Assembly (NCBI RefSeq): GCF_003105115.1
Contig: NZ_QETH01000028.1
Location: 1-53,207, forward strand
From: Flavobacterium sp. HTF
GTDB taxonomy: Bacteria > Bacteroidota > Bacteroidia > Flavobacteriales > Flavobacteriaceae
Length of the DNA stretch: 53,207 nt
Direction of reading: 5' to 3'
Made by a program: the position numbers and the translations under genes. The notes below the pieces were generated by a model that was not told the DNA's origin, searched no databases, and saw only the letters and a list, made by a program, of their open reading frames with translations. Shown piece by piece: positions 41,460-50,103 of this stretch; position 1 is the first letter of the stretch; each line of letters opens with the position of its first letter.

Positions 41460-42029
41460 ATGAAAATCAACAGAATAAAATCAATCGTCTTTACAATTGC
41501 AGTTTTCGGAATCACAACATTTGCTACAGCACAAAAATCATACAACCTGGACAGCAAATCAACTTTCTCAGTTGCGGGTACATCAACACTTCATGACTGG
41601 GAAATGAAGTCAGCTTCCGGAACCGGTACAGCATCACTTAACATTGCCAATGGAAAACTTACAGATATTGAAGCTTTATCGGTTACGCTCCTGGCAGAAA
41701 GTATAAAAAGCGAGAAAAAAAGCATGGACAGAGTCGCGTATGAAACTTTAAAAACAGATAAAAACAAAAACATAAAATATGTTCTGAAATCTGCCGAAAA
41801 AGTAAACGAAACGACCTGGGAGTTAACAGGAACTTATACCATTGCAGGTGTCAGCAAAGTTTACAAAACAACGGTAAAAACAGCTGTAACAAAAGATGGG
41901 GTAAACTTTCAGGGAACTAACAAAATCACTTTTACAGACTTCGGAATGAAATCTCCAACTGCAATGCTTGGTACCATAAAAACAGGAAAAGACCTAACCA
42001 TAAAATTTAATTTAAACTTTAATTTATAA
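41460..42029 (+). CDS. YceI-family periplasmic lipid-binding protein (copy 2)
   Basis: A 189-residue exported YceI protein: signal peptide ending FATAQ, core FSVAGTSTLHDWEMKS, TLLAESIKSEKKSMDRVAYETL, KYVLKSAEKVNETTWELTGTYTI (in segments) and FTDFGMKSPTAMLGTIKTGKDLTIKFNLNF. It begins a tight three-gene operon: 5 bp to the porin-like gene and 5 bp from that to a diverged YceI gene. The shared architecture with copy 1, including promoter layout, points to duplication of gene plus promoter. Confidence 0.92.
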   Translation: MKINRIKSIVFTIAVFGITTFATAQKSYNLDSKSTFSVAGTSTLHDWEMKSASGTGTASLNIANGKLTDIEALSVTLLAESIKSEKKSMDRVAYETLKTDKNKNIKYVLKSAEKVNETTWELTGTYTIAGVSKVYKTTVKTAVTKDGVNFQGTNKITFTDFGMKSPTAMLGTIKTGKDLTIKFNLNFNL

Positions 42030-42034
42030 CCGTC

Positions 42035-43426
42035 ATGAAGAACATTTATATCCTATTTATTACATTAATAAGTACGTTCGCTGTTCAGGCACAAGTTAGC
42101 TTTGGACATATTCAAAATCAAATCCCAAGAAGTCAAAAAGGAATCAACCAATTTGATGTTAAAAAAGATACTGTTGCTTTCAAAGGAGTAAGTGTAGATA
42201 TGGGTGCCGCATTTGCACTGCAGTTTCAGGCTTTAAATTCGTTTAATGATCAGGAAAAACTGGCTAGCGCTCCCGGTTACAGACTGAATAATTTAACTAA
42301 CAATTTTAATCTTCCAAATGCCAACTTCACCATTGGTGCCCAGCTATACGATGGTGTGCGCGTAAACTTAGATGTGTATTTAGCATCCAGACACCACAAT
42401 GAAACCTGGGTAAAAGGAGGTTATTTGCAAATTGACAAACTGGACTTCATTAAGAAAGATTTCCTTGCCGATTTCATGCAGTATACAACGATCAAAATTG
42501 GTCAAATGGAGAACAACTATGGTGATGCACACTTTAGAAGATCCGACAATGGAAATGCTTTTATGAATCCATTCGTAGGAAACAACATCATGGATGCATT
42601 TATAACAGAAATGGGAGCTGAAGTTTATTACAACAGATCCGGCTTTGTTAGTATGATTGGAGTTACGAATTCTAAACTAAATCAAAACGTTCAGGAAATT
42701 GTACCGGCTGCACCTACTGCAACAAAACCAGATAACAATACAACAATAAGCCCTTCAATCCTTGCTAAATTAGGTTTCGACAAACAAATCAATGAAGATT
42801 TGAGAATTAGATTAACAGGTTCTTATTATCATACCGCAAATTCTAGTGGGAATTTATATTCTTCTGACAGAGCAGGAAGCCGTTTTTATGGTGTAATGAG
42901 CCACTCGGAATACAATATTATAAATCCTGCAACCGGAGCGATGGTAAATACTGTTGCCAATAATTTTGATCCGACAGCCAACAAAGATACAGGAAGATTT
43001 AATCCCGGATACGGAAACTGGGCAACATCTTATATGTTAAACCCTTTTATCAAATATAAAGGCCTTGAGTTCTTCGGAACATTAGAATTTACTTCCGGAG
43101 GTGATTACAAAGGAACTGACGACACAAGAAAAGTAAATCAATATGTGGGAGATCTTGTATATCGATTTGGAGAAAATGAAAGATTTTATATTGGTGGTAA
43201 ATACAATTTAGTAGACGGAAAACTAGCAAATGCAAACACTCAAAACATCCAAATTAACCGATTTGAGGCTGCTGCCGGATGGTTTATGACTAAAAATGTT
43301 CTTGCAAAATTAGAATACGTAGACCAGAATTATAAAAATTTCAGCCAATTTAATGGCACAACACCGAACGATCTTTTTGGCGGAAGCTTTAAAGGACTAA
43401 TGTTCGAAGCAGTAATTTCATTCTGA
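42035..43426 (+). CDS. Porin-like outer-membrane protein
   Basis: A 463-residue exported protein: signal peptide ending AVQAQ, then an N-terminal FGHIQNQIPRSQKGINQFDVKK stretch and a barrel-like body with many amphipathic strands (FTIGAQLYDGVRVNLDVYLA; TIKIGQMENNYGDAHFRR; MLNPFIKYKGLEFFGTLEFTSGG; FYIGGKYNLVDG) ending in MFEAVISF, with the C-terminal Phe typical of outer-membrane barrels. The QMENNYGDAHFRRSDNG segment recalls large porins that constrict through an inward loop. It probably moves a substrate across the outer membrane, with the flanking YceI proteins as periplasmic carriers; both substrate and link are inferred from the 5-bp gene spacing. Confidence 0.8.
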   Translation: MKNIYILFITLISTFAVQAQVSFGHIQNQIPRSQKGINQFDVKKDTVAFKGVSVDMGAAFALQFQALNSFNDQEKLASAPGYRLNNLTNNFNLPNANFTIGAQLYDGVRVNLDVYLASRHHNETWVKGGYLQIDKLDFIKKDFLADFMQYTTIKIGQMENNYGDAHFRRSDNGNAFMNPFVGNNIMDAFITEMGAEVYYNRSGFVSMIGVTNSKLNQNVQEIVPAAPTATKPDNNTTISPSILAKLGFDKQINEDLRIRLTGSYYHTANSSGNLYSSDRAGSRFYGVMSHSEYNIINPATGAMVNTVANNFDPTANKDTGRFNPGYGNWATSYMLNPFIKYKGLEFFGTLEFTSGGDYKGTDDTRKVNQYVGDLVYRFGENERFYIGGKYNLVDGKLANANTQNIQINRFEAAAGWFMTKNVLAKLEYVDQNYKNFSQFNGTTPNDLFGGSFKGLMFEAVISF

Positions 43427-43431
43427 CACAA

Positions 43432-43983
43432 ATGTTAAACAGGTTTCAAATATTGTTTATGGGTTTAGTACTATTCTTTTTATCAGGAAGTGCTAAACCC
43501 ACTTTTTTTCCGGAAGATACCGCTGTGGTGATAAATAAAATCAAAATAGAAATCACAGGACTTTCTACAGTTGGCAAGTACAACTGCTCTAATACCTTTA
43601 ACATAAAGGATACGGTTTATGTAAATTCAATTAAAAAAAACACTTTCAATACTGATATTAAAATGTCCGATTTTGATTGTGGCAATAAAATAATGACAAA
43701 GGATTTACAAGGAACCGTGAAAGTGAAAAAATTTCCAAATAGTACCGTAAGTATTACCGATATTAAAAAAGAAGGTAGAAATTACAAATGCAGACTAAAC
43801 TTTTACATTACTGATAAAACACTGAGGTACAAAGATTTTATCTTATACAATTCTGATGATAAAATTCAGGGAACACTGAATTTAAAATTCTCTGATATCG
43901 AATTGAAAGCTCCGGTAAAAATGGCCGGATTAATAAAAGTCAAAGATGATATTGTCATAAATTTCAGTTTATATAAAAATTAA
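43432..43983 (+). CDS. Diverged YceI-like periplasmic protein (copy 3)
   Basis: A 183-residue exported protein with an N-terminal hydrophobic signal (about 5-20). The family resemblance to YceI is clearest at both ends: IKIEITGLSTVGKYNC takes the place of AGTSTxHDW, and LKFSDIELKAPVKMAGLIKVKDDIVINFSL matches the C-terminal block of the two upstream YceI proteins. The centre is unlike them and contains four Cys (in YNCSNT, DCGNK, YKCRLN), possibly forming disulfides. It is the third gene of the operon. Confidence 0.75.
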   Translation: MLNRFQILFMGLVLFFLSGSAKPTFFPEDTAVVINKIKIEITGLSTVGKYNCSNTFNIKDTVYVNSIKKNTFNTDIKMSDFDCGNKIMTKDLQGTVKVKKFPNSTVSITDIKKEGRNYKCRLNFYITDKTLRYKDFILYNSDDKIQGTLNLKFSDIELKAPVKMAGLIKVKDDIVINFSLYKN

Positions 43984-44149
43984 AAAAAAATATCTTTCTT
44001 GCTTCAAAATTGATTTTTTTGGCACGAGAATTGTCTTGCTCTCAACAGAAAATTAATCTTACAAAGAGCTCAACCATTTTAAAATTTGTATTTTTATTTT
44101 CAGCTTTATAACCTTTATATTTTATCAACTTTAAAAAATTTAATTAATC

Positions 44150-44548
44150 ATGAAAAAACAAATTTTAAGTTTAGCTGTTGTAGCCATGTTAGCTTTTTCA
44201 CTACAATCTTGTGGAGACAAAAAAGAAACCAAATCAGAAGAAGACCTAACACTGGGAAACAGAGTTGATTCTCTGACAACAGACATTGAAGAAGTAAAAG
44301 ACAGTGCTGTGATTAAGGCCGAAGATGCAGCTGCTAAAGCTAAAGCAGCTTCTCAAAATGCGCTGGAAGAAGCAAAAGACAAGACCAAAAAAACAGCAGA
44401 AGATGTTGAAAATGCAGCAAAAAAGACGGCAAATGACGTAAAAGATGCTACAAAAAAAGGAGCTGAAAAAGTAGAAAATGCTGCAAAAGCAGCCAAAGAC
44501 GGAACTGTGAAAACAGCTAAAGATGTTAATGAAGCTTTAAAAAAATAA
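44150..44548 (+). CDS. Lys/Ala-rich lipoprotein with LEA-like 11-residue repeats
   Basis: A 132-residue lipoprotein: signal with lipobox LQSC (Cys about residue 21), a short acidic linker, then from about residue 50 an uninterrupted amphipathic helix rich in Ala, Lys, Glu and Asp with approximate 11-residue repeats (AKDKTKKTAED, VENAAKKTAND, VKDATKKGAEK, VENAAKAAKDG). This is the composition of LEA/apolipoprotein-like proteins that coat membranes or protect under water stress. The function is unknown, and the repeat may only reflect coiled-coil bias. It is monocistronic with a terminator. Confidence 0.8.
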   Translation: MKKQILSLAVVAMLAFSLQSCGDKKETKSEEDLTLGNRVDSLTTDIEEVKDSAVIKAEDAAAKAKAASQNALEEAKDKTKKTAEDVENAAKKTANDVKDATKKGAEKVENAAKAAKDGTVKTAKDVNEALKK

Positions 44549-44570
44549 TTCCCATTAAACTCAGACTTAA

Positions 44571-44593
44571 AACCATTCGTACAACGGATGGTT
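44571..44593 (+). terminator. Rho-independent terminator
   Basis: A 10-bp stem (AACCATTCGT with ACGGATGGTT, one G-T pair), 3-nt loop and a run of eight T's after the lipoprotein gene. Confidence 0.8.
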
Positions 44594-44628
44594 TTTTTTA
44601 TATCAAAAAGTTCACCGATATTTTTTTG

Positions 44629-44636
44629 TATTTTTG
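44629..44636 (+). promoter_or_regulatory. -7 promoter element (TATTTTTG) for the O-methyltransferase
   Basis: An exact TAnnTTTG match. An upstream in-frame TTG at 44626 overlaps it, so the ATG at 44662 is the likely start, with a leader of about 21 nt. Confidence 0.65.
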
Positions 44637-44661
44637 CACTTTAAATTTAGAACATCATCAC

Positions 44662-45303
44662 ATGCATTTTATATCACAGGAATTAGAAGATTACATTGAG
44701 CAGCATTCTGAAAACGAACCGGAATTACTGGCAAAATTAAACAAAGAAACCTACCAGAAAATCCTTTTGCCAAGAATGTTAAGCGGGCATTTTCAAGGCC
44801 GTGTTCTGGGTATGTTATCTAAATTGATTCGTCCTGTAAATATTCTCGAAATTGGCACTTACACCGGTTATGCCGCATTATGCCTATGCGAAGGAATGCA
44901 GGAAAACGGACAACTGCACACAATTGATATCAAAGAAGAATTAGTCGATTTTCAAAGAAAATATTTTGATGCATCTTCATGGGGGAAACAAATTTTTCAG
45001 CACTTGGGCGAAGCCGTAGATATCATTCCAAATATTGATCTGAAATTTGACCTTGTCTTTATTGATGCCGATAAGGAAAATTACCTGAACTATTGGGAAA
45101 TGATTGTCCCAAAAATGAACAAAGGCGGAATTATTTTATCTGATAATGTTTTGTGGAGTGGAAAAATTCTGGAACCTGTTCATCCAAATGATGTGAGCAC
45201 AAAAGTCCTTTTAGAATATAATCAGCTTTTAAAAGAAGATCCACGTGTTGAAACCGTTTTACTGCCTATTCGTGATGGATTGACAGTTAGCAGAGTACTT
45301 TAA
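44662..45303 (+). CDS. SAM-dependent O-methyltransferase (catechol/caffeoyl type)
   Basis: A 213-residue class I methyltransferase of the Methyltransf_3 family. SAM motif I is ILEIGTYTGYAALCLCEG, the acidic loop TIDIKEEL follows, FDLVFIDADKENYLNYW provides the metal-binding Asp, and GGIILSDNVLWSG the second metal segment. Such enzymes methylate catechol-like hydroxyls with a divalent cation; the natural substrate here is unknown. The start at 44662 is chosen because the promoter overlaps the longer frame. Confidence 0.9.
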   Translation: MHFISQELEDYIEQHSENEPELLAKLNKETYQKILLPRMLSGHFQGRVLGMLSKLIRPVNILEIGTYTGYAALCLCEGMQENGQLHTIDIKEELVDFQRKYFDASSWGKQIFQHLGEAVDIIPNIDLKFDLVFIDADKENYLNYWEMIVPKMNKGGIILSDNVLWSGKILEPVHPNDVSTKVLLEYNQLLKEDPRVETVLLPIRDGLTVSRVL

Positions 45304-45311
45304 AAAAGGTT

Positions 45312-45500
45312 CTAAGATGCTGAGGTGCTAAGGTTCTGAGTTTTTTTTAGTAAATATTATAAATGAATTGTCTCATGCTTTAGTAAAAGTAAGAATCTAA
45401 TATATTAAAAAAGGCTTTCTCCAAAACACTAAATGTTTGGCGAAAGCCTTTTTTAATTATTGCCATAAAATCTTAGAATCTTAGCACCTCAGAACCTTAG
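45312..45500. repeat. Inverted pair of 29-bp CTAAG/CTGAG repeats
   Basis: The arms 45312-45340 and 45472-45500 are inverted copies matching at 25 of 29 positions, and each arm itself alternates CTAAGnTnCT and CTGAGGTGCTAAG words. They flank the terminator at 45407-45454 in the gap between two convergent genes. Confidence 0.7.
45407..45454. terminator. Bidirectional terminator
   Basis: A 13-bp stem (AAAAAAGGCTTTC and its complement) extended by inner pairing (CCAAA/TTTGG), between the convergent O-methyltransferase and PAP2 genes. Confidence 0.8.
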
Positions 45501-45514
45501 TAACTTTGAAAAAA

Positions 45515-46078
45515 CTACCCTGGAAAATATTGTGGTTTCAATTTTCGGTAAACCAGATAAAGAAGAAATCCGAAAAGTGCCCCAAAGAAATAACCTGTCA
45601 GAATATCTCCCGGATAATGCAATCCCAGATAAATACGGCTGTAAGCAAAAATTAACGGCCATAAAAACAAGAATCCCAAATACCTGAAATGACGTTTTAA
45701 AATCAAATATAAAAACGAGGCTACAGCCATAGTATTAGCAGCATGTCCGGAGAAAAAGCTAAATGACTGCCTAACCTGAACGATTCTTATAATCGATTTA
45801 AGATCAGGATTATTACACGGACGGAGACGTTCAAAAGTATGTTTGAATAAATTAGTTGTCTGATCTGTAAAAGCAATTAAAACTGCTATAAAAAGCAACA
45901 AATACAAGGTTTGTTTCCCTCCTATTTTTTTATAAATAAGAAAAAACAATAATAAGAAAAAAGGCGTCCAGTACAACTGGTTTGTAATGATCAGCCAAAA
46001 TTTATCATATGTTTCAGAGCCTAAACCATTAAGATATACCAATAAACTGACATCTAATTCTTTTATTTTTTCAAGCAT
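45515..46078 (-). CDS. PAP2-family membrane phosphatase
   Basis: A 187-residue integral membrane protein with the three PAP2 phosphatase motifs: KHTFERLRP, FSGHAAN (catalytic His) and SRIYLGLHYPGD, placed on about five membrane helices. Candidate substrates are phosphatidic acid, phosphatidylglycerol phosphate or undecaprenyl diphosphate; the last would support wall and O-antigen lipid recycling, but sequence alone cannot decide. Its start codon overlaps the tatA stop by one nucleotide, so the two are co-transcribed. Confidence 0.92.
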   Translation of the reverse strand: MLEKIKELDVSLLVYLNGLGSETYDKFWLIITNQLYWTPFFLLLFFLIYKKIGGKQTLYLLLFIAVLIAFTDQTTNLFKHTFERLRPCNNPDLKSIIRIVQVRQSFSFFSGHAANTMAVASFLYLILKRHFRYLGFLFLWPLIFAYSRIYLGLHYPGDILTGYFFGALFGFLLYLVYRKLKPQYFPG

Positions 46079-46437
46079 TATCTTTGGCGTTTAACAGGTC
46101 CTGAGATTGTTTCTATATCTTCTTTTACTTTGTCGATTTCTGTCACAGTATCACCCAATAAATTAGTGGTTACACTGCTGGTATCGCCTAATAAATTAGT
46201 TTTGGCTTCAGTAATCTGAGCATTAATGTTACCGGTGATATCCGTTAAAGATTTGGCATCAAGTCCATTTGCTTCTGCCCCTTTTTGAATTTCACTTTTA
46301 ATATCATTGGTTGCATTTTTTAACTGCGCCATTGCTTTTCCCATTGTACGGGCTATTTCAGGAACTTTATCTGAACCAAAAAGCATTAAAACTATAAATA
46401 GTATGAAAACTAATTCTCCTCCTCCTATACCAAACAT
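46078..46437 (-). CDS. tatA: Twin-arginine translocase subunit TatA/TatB
   Basis: A 119-residue protein starting MFGIGGGELVFILFIVLMLFG, the TatA membrane helix, followed by the hinge SDKVPEIAR and an amphipathic helix TMGKAMAQLKNATNDI. The charged C-terminal part is longer than in small TatA proteins and includes two near-identical TNLLGD segments. Bacteroidota Tat systems often have a single TatA-type protein. tatC is not in this window. It is first in a two-gene unit with the PAP2 phosphatase. Confidence 0.92.
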   Translation of the reverse strand: MFGIGGGELVFILFIVLMLFGSDKVPEIARTMGKAMAQLKNATNDIKSEIQKGAEANGLDAKSLTDITGNINAQITEAKTNLLGDTSSVTTNLLGDTVTEIDKVKEDIETISGPVKRQR

Positions 46438-46507
46438 AACTTTTATTTTTGTGTGTCACAAAGATATTAAATTTTACAGCTGTTGAACTTTAAAATTTCC
46501 TTAAAAA

Positions 46508-46529
46508 AAAGACTCTTTTCAGAGTCTTT
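46508..46529 (-). terminator. Terminator after the M1 peptidase gene
   Basis: A 9-bp perfect stem (AAAGACTCT and its complement) followed by T's on the minus strand, 12 bp past the stop codon. Confidence 0.75.
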
Positions 46530-46540
46530 CATTTTTATTA

Positions 46541-48781
46541 TTAATCAAATTTTGATTTTTCTTCTGCTTTTGGCCATGAGTTATTAGTCACATCAATATC
46601 AGCAGTCATTAATTTCGGATCTATCTGAATACTTTTGATTGCTTTTTCAGTTGCATAAACTTTCTTGGCTGTATCATTATTTTTTCTCCAGATTTGTGCC
46701 GGGTACTGGAAATTTTGTTTTGAACCATCCTCGTAAGTGATCTCAACCAAAATTGGCATGATCATTCCGCCTGGTTTATTAAATTCCACTTCGTAGAAAT
46801 ATTTTGGTGATTTTAGACCTGCTTTTTCTTCTGCTGTAAAAGTCTGGTCAACATAATCAGACAATAGTTTTACCTCATCTACTTTTAAGGCTTTTTTCTT
46901 AGAAGCATTTACCTCAGCATTATCTCCTGCTACCAGGTAAACAAAAGGTCCTTTTTCGAATCCAAAACGTCCTTTTCTAACTTTTACATCCTTGATGTCT
47001 GCCGTTGGGGTATCAGAAACGTAATATTGTTTTACATCTTTGATTCCGATATCTACAAAATCAGTTGAATAAAACCATCCTCTGAAAAACCAGTCCAAAT
47101 CTACTGCAGAAGCATCTTCCATAGTTCTGAAGAAATCCTCGGGAGTAGGATGTTTAAACTTCCATCTGTTTGCGTATGTTTTAAAAGCATAATCAAACAA
47201 TTCTCTTCCCATTACTACCTCTCTTAAAATATTAAGTCCGGTAGCCGGTTTTCCGTAAGCGTTATTTCCAAATTGGTGGATAGTCTCAGAATTAGACATA
47301 ATAGGTTCTAAAAACTTCTGATCACCACTCATGTAAGGAACAATATTTTTTGCCGGTCCGCGTCTTGACGGGAAAGTAGGATCTAATTCCTGCTCTGCCA
47401 TATACTCCATAAAAGAGTTAAGGCCTTCATCCATCCACGTCCACTGACGCTCGTCTGAATTTACAATCATTGGGAAAAAGTTGTGCCCCACTTCATGGAT
47501 TACAACACCGATCATTCCGTTTTTAATTTCTTTGCTGGTCACTCCGTTTTCGTCAGGACGACCATAATTCCAGCAAATCATTGGATATTCCATACCCTGA
47601 TCTTCTGCAGAAACAGAAACAGCTTTTGGATAAGGATAATCAAATGTATGTGAAGAATAGCTTTTTAAGGTATGCGCAACAGTCATGGTTGAAGTTTCTC
47701 CCCAAAGCGGATTAGCTTCTTTAGGATAAACTGATTCTGCCATAACAATTTTATTATTCAGCTTTACAGCCATTGCATCATAGATGAATTTTCGGGAAGA
47801 AGCAATACCGAAATCACGAACATTTTTAGCACTGAATTTCCATGTTTTTTTCTTTTCAGAAAAACCTTTTTCAGTAGCTTCAGCCTCAGCCTGAGTTACA
47901 ATTACAACCGGTTTGTCAAAAGATTTCTGCGCCTGTTCATAACGTTTTACCTGTTCTGCCGTAAAAACTTCACTTCTGTTCATCAATTCTCCTGTTGCAT
48001 CAATAACATGATCAGCAGGAACCGTAATGTTTACATCAAAATTTCCGAAAGGAAGAGCAAACTCACCGCTTCCCCAGAATTGCATATTTTGCCAGCCTTC
48101 TACGTCATTATAAACAGCCATTCTTGGATAAAACTGGGCAATTACATATATTTTATTTCCGTCTTTTGAAAACAATTCATAACCGGAACGTCCACCTTCT
48201 TTTTGATAATTATTGATGTTGTACCACCATTTTATCGCTAATGAAATTTTCTCTCCCGGTTTCAATGGTGTCGCCAGGTTTATACGCATCATGGTTTCGT
48301 TGATTGTATACGACAACGGATTTCCTTTTGCATCTTTAACCTGCTCAATATTAAAACCTCGCTCTAAATCTTTCTTTAAATATTTACTTGAAAAACCATC
48401 AAGCGGCAACACCTGATTGATTTTTTCACTCTCTGCCAAAGGTGTCTGAGTATTTGCTTTTGCCTGATTCTGATCCAGCTGAATCCATAAATACTCTAAG
48501 CTGTCAGGAGAATTATTTGAATAAGTAATAACTTCAGAACCTGTCAGTTTTGAATTTTTATCATCCAATTCAATATCAATTTTATAATCTGCCTGTTGTT
48601 GGTAGTAAGCCGGTCCCGGTGCTCCCGAAGCTGTACGAAACATATTTGGCGTAGCCAGTAAATCGTACATTTGGCTAAATTTGTTCGTATCGTATTTTCC
48701 TTGTTGTTTTGGCGCAACAGGTGCTTTTTCCTGAGCTATTAACATCGCTGGAAAAATTAATAATAGCGAAAGTTTTTTCAT
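46541..48781 (-). CDS. M1-family zinc aminopeptidase, exported
   Basis: A 746-residue metallopeptidase with a Sec signal (about 1-16, ending MLIAQ). The N-terminal part is the M1 saddle domain; catalytic domain has HEVGH (429-433) with the third zinc ligand E452 (WMDEGLN) 19 residues after the last His. In place of the GAMEN exopeptidase motif it has QGMEYP (395-400), usual in Bacteroidota M1 peptidases. It is probably periplasmic or outer-membrane associated and degrades peptides for nutrition. It lies 63 bp after a run of four overlapping genes, and ends at its own terminator. Confidence 0.93.
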   Translation of the reverse strand: MKKLSLLLIFPAMLIAQEKAPVAPKQQGKYDTNKFSQMYDLLATPNMFRTASGAPGPAYYQQQADYKIDIELDDKNSKLTGSEVITYSNNSPDSLEYLWIQLDQNQAKANTQTPLAESEKINQVLPLDGFSSKYLKKDLERGFNIEQVKDAKGNPLSYTINETMMRINLATPLKPGEKISLAIKWWYNINNYQKEGGRSGYELFSKDGNKIYVIAQFYPRMAVYNDVEGWQNMQFWGSGEFALPFGNFDVNITVPADHVIDATGELMNRSEVFTAEQVKRYEQAQKSFDKPVVIVTQAEAEATEKGFSEKKKTWKFSAKNVRDFGIASSRKFIYDAMAVKLNNKIVMAESVYPKEANPLWGETSTMTVAHTLKSYSSHTFDYPYPKAVSVSAEDQGMEYPMICWNYGRPDENGVTSKEIKNGMIGVVIHEVGHNFFPMIVNSDERQWTWMDEGLNSFMEYMAEQELDPTFPSRRGPAKNIVPYMSGDQKFLEPIMSNSETIHQFGNNAYGKPATGLNILREVVMGRELFDYAFKTYANRWKFKHPTPEDFFRTMEDASAVDLDWFFRGWFYSTDFVDIGIKDVKQYYVSDTPTADIKDVKVRKGRFGFEKGPFVYLVAGDNAEVNASKKKALKVDEVKLLSDYVDQTFTAEEKAGLKSPKYFYEVEFNKPGGMIMPILVEITYEDGSKQNFQYPAQIWRKNNDTAKKVYATEKAIKSIQIDPKLMTADIDVTNNSWPKAEEKSKFD

Positions 48782-48844
48782 AAATGCTTTGGTTTTTTTT
48801 GAGGATGTGAAAATAACAATTAATATAATAATTCTCTATACCAA

Positions 48845-49351
48845 TTAATACTTTAACACTTCTTTCCTTGAAGATTCTGTAAAAAGAACACTCTTTTTAG
48901 TGCCGAATGCTGAAATATGTGTAATGTTTTGCTGCTCAGCATTCCAGTCAACCAAAACAGAGTTAGAAATCTCGATAGTTTTAAACTTATCAATATCTTT
49001 TATTCGTGAGTAACAAACCAAAACATCACCTGCTTCTACTTCTTTAGATAAAAAAGTAATTGGTTTTAACTGGCCGTTTATTTTTATGGAGAAATTATCA
49101 GCTAAATATTTTTTTAACAGATCAACGTCGGCCTGGGTTTCTTTTTCTGTACCGACAAATGTTTTTTTATGGTACTTTTTTTCCAGTCCGTTATTTAAAT
49201 CATCGATAAAAATACGGGAAGTAATCTGAACCATTTTTTTTTCAGCTGCATAATTGACCTGAAAAATTCCCATGTAAAATTTATGAAAGGTAAAAGCTGA
49301 AAGAGATATAAACAATATCCCTATCAGCCCATAAATTAATTTATTTTTCAT
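48845..49351 (-). CDS. DUF6702-like exported protein
   Basis: A 168-residue protein with an N-terminal signal/anchor (about 5-20) and the pattern of DUF6702: FHKFYMGIFQVNYAAEKKMVQITSRIFIDDL, then KKTF...EKYL-type helix (LLKKYLADNFSIKINGQ) and a C-terminal strand part. Relatives are often neighbours of M1 peptidases in Flavobacterium and are sometimes mislabelled 'peptidase E'; no catalytic motif is visible, so no enzymatic role is assigned. It overlaps the preceding gene by 4 nt, in one operon with the three paralogues upstream. Confidence 0.75.
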   Translation of the reverse strand: MKNKLIYGLIGILFISLSAFTFHKFYMGIFQVNYAAEKKMVQITSRIFIDDLNNGLEKKYHKKTFVGTEKETQADVDLLKKYLADNFSIKINGQLKPITFLSKEVEAGDVLVCYSRIKDIDKFKTIEISNSVLVDWNAEQQNITHISAFGTKKSVLFTESSRKEVLKY

Positions 49352-50103
49352 TTTTGACTTACAGCAATTTTTTTGAATTCTTTATTCTTATTGACCATAA
49401 AATCCATTAATAGAAATTTATCATCCGGTTTTAAATATTTTTTAGATTCTGCGTCATTAGAGCAGTACATCAAAAACAATTCTACTTCATCCGGTTTCAG
49501 ATCTAATGTCTTACCGTAAAAATCCGGTGTAAAATTATCCTTAGCATATTCTACAAATGCAATATCCGAAACCACATCTTCCTGTACGTCTTCTTTTTTG
49601 CTGAGAAGTTTTTTTACGTCTTTAAAAATCCTCACAAAATCAGTTCCGTATTTTATGGTCTGATCAGAATACATCGCAATATTTTTTGCGGTAGATTGTT
49701 TGTCATCTTCAAATTGAAGATCAGTATAATGTTGTGAATTCTGGTCCAGGGATTTTACTTTTAACTCTTTATGAACTACCACTTCTTTCAGTTCATTATT
49801 AACCAGATCAAGTTTTACCTTAAAAAGGATTTCAGCACAGTCTTTTTCAGTCAAAACAATCTTTTTTGACTGGAATGCCAAACCAGAAAACAGTAAAGTA
49901 TCTTTCGGACGGGCCATAATATCAAACAATCCGCCGGCACCGATAAAAGTTCTGACATTTGCGTTCACATTCATAATGTAACCACTTTCGATTGCAAGAA
50001 AATCATTTACAACCTGACCATGTAACGGTTTTCTTGAGTTGTTTTGTCCTAGTACGATTTGACAAAATAAGCAGACAAAGAGTATTCCTAAATTATTTTT
50101 CAT
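49348..50103 (-). CDS. Carboxypeptidase-regulatory-like domain protein (paralogue 3 of 3)
   Basis: A 251-residue exported protein with signal peptide (ending VLGQ), then a beta-sandwich CarboxypepD_reg-like domain (LHGQVVNDFLAIESGYIMNVNA...GGLFDIMARPKDTLLFSGLAFQSKKIVLTEKD in segments, about 28-95), a strand LKEVVVHKELKV and a helical C-terminal part. It is a diverged paralogue of the two genes upstream: the GKV/GQV start, the DTLLFSG strand and the ELKEVVV strand are shared, while the PAGQKTYTEAERKLH-type segment of the others is missing. It overlaps both neighbours (11 and 4 nt). Confidence 0.8.
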   Translation of the reverse strand: MKNNLGILFVCLFCQIVLGQNNSRKPLHGQVVNDFLAIESGYIMNVNANVRTFIGAGGLFDIMARPKDTLLFSGLAFQSKKIVLTEKDCAEILFKVKLDLVNNELKEVVVHKELKVKSLDQNSQHYTDLQFEDDKQSTAKNIAMYSDQTIKYGTDFVRIFKDVKKLLSKKEDVQEDVVSDIAFVEYAKDNFTPDFYGKTLDLKPDEVELFLMYCSNDAESKKYLKPDDKFLLMDFMVNKNKEFKKIAVSQK

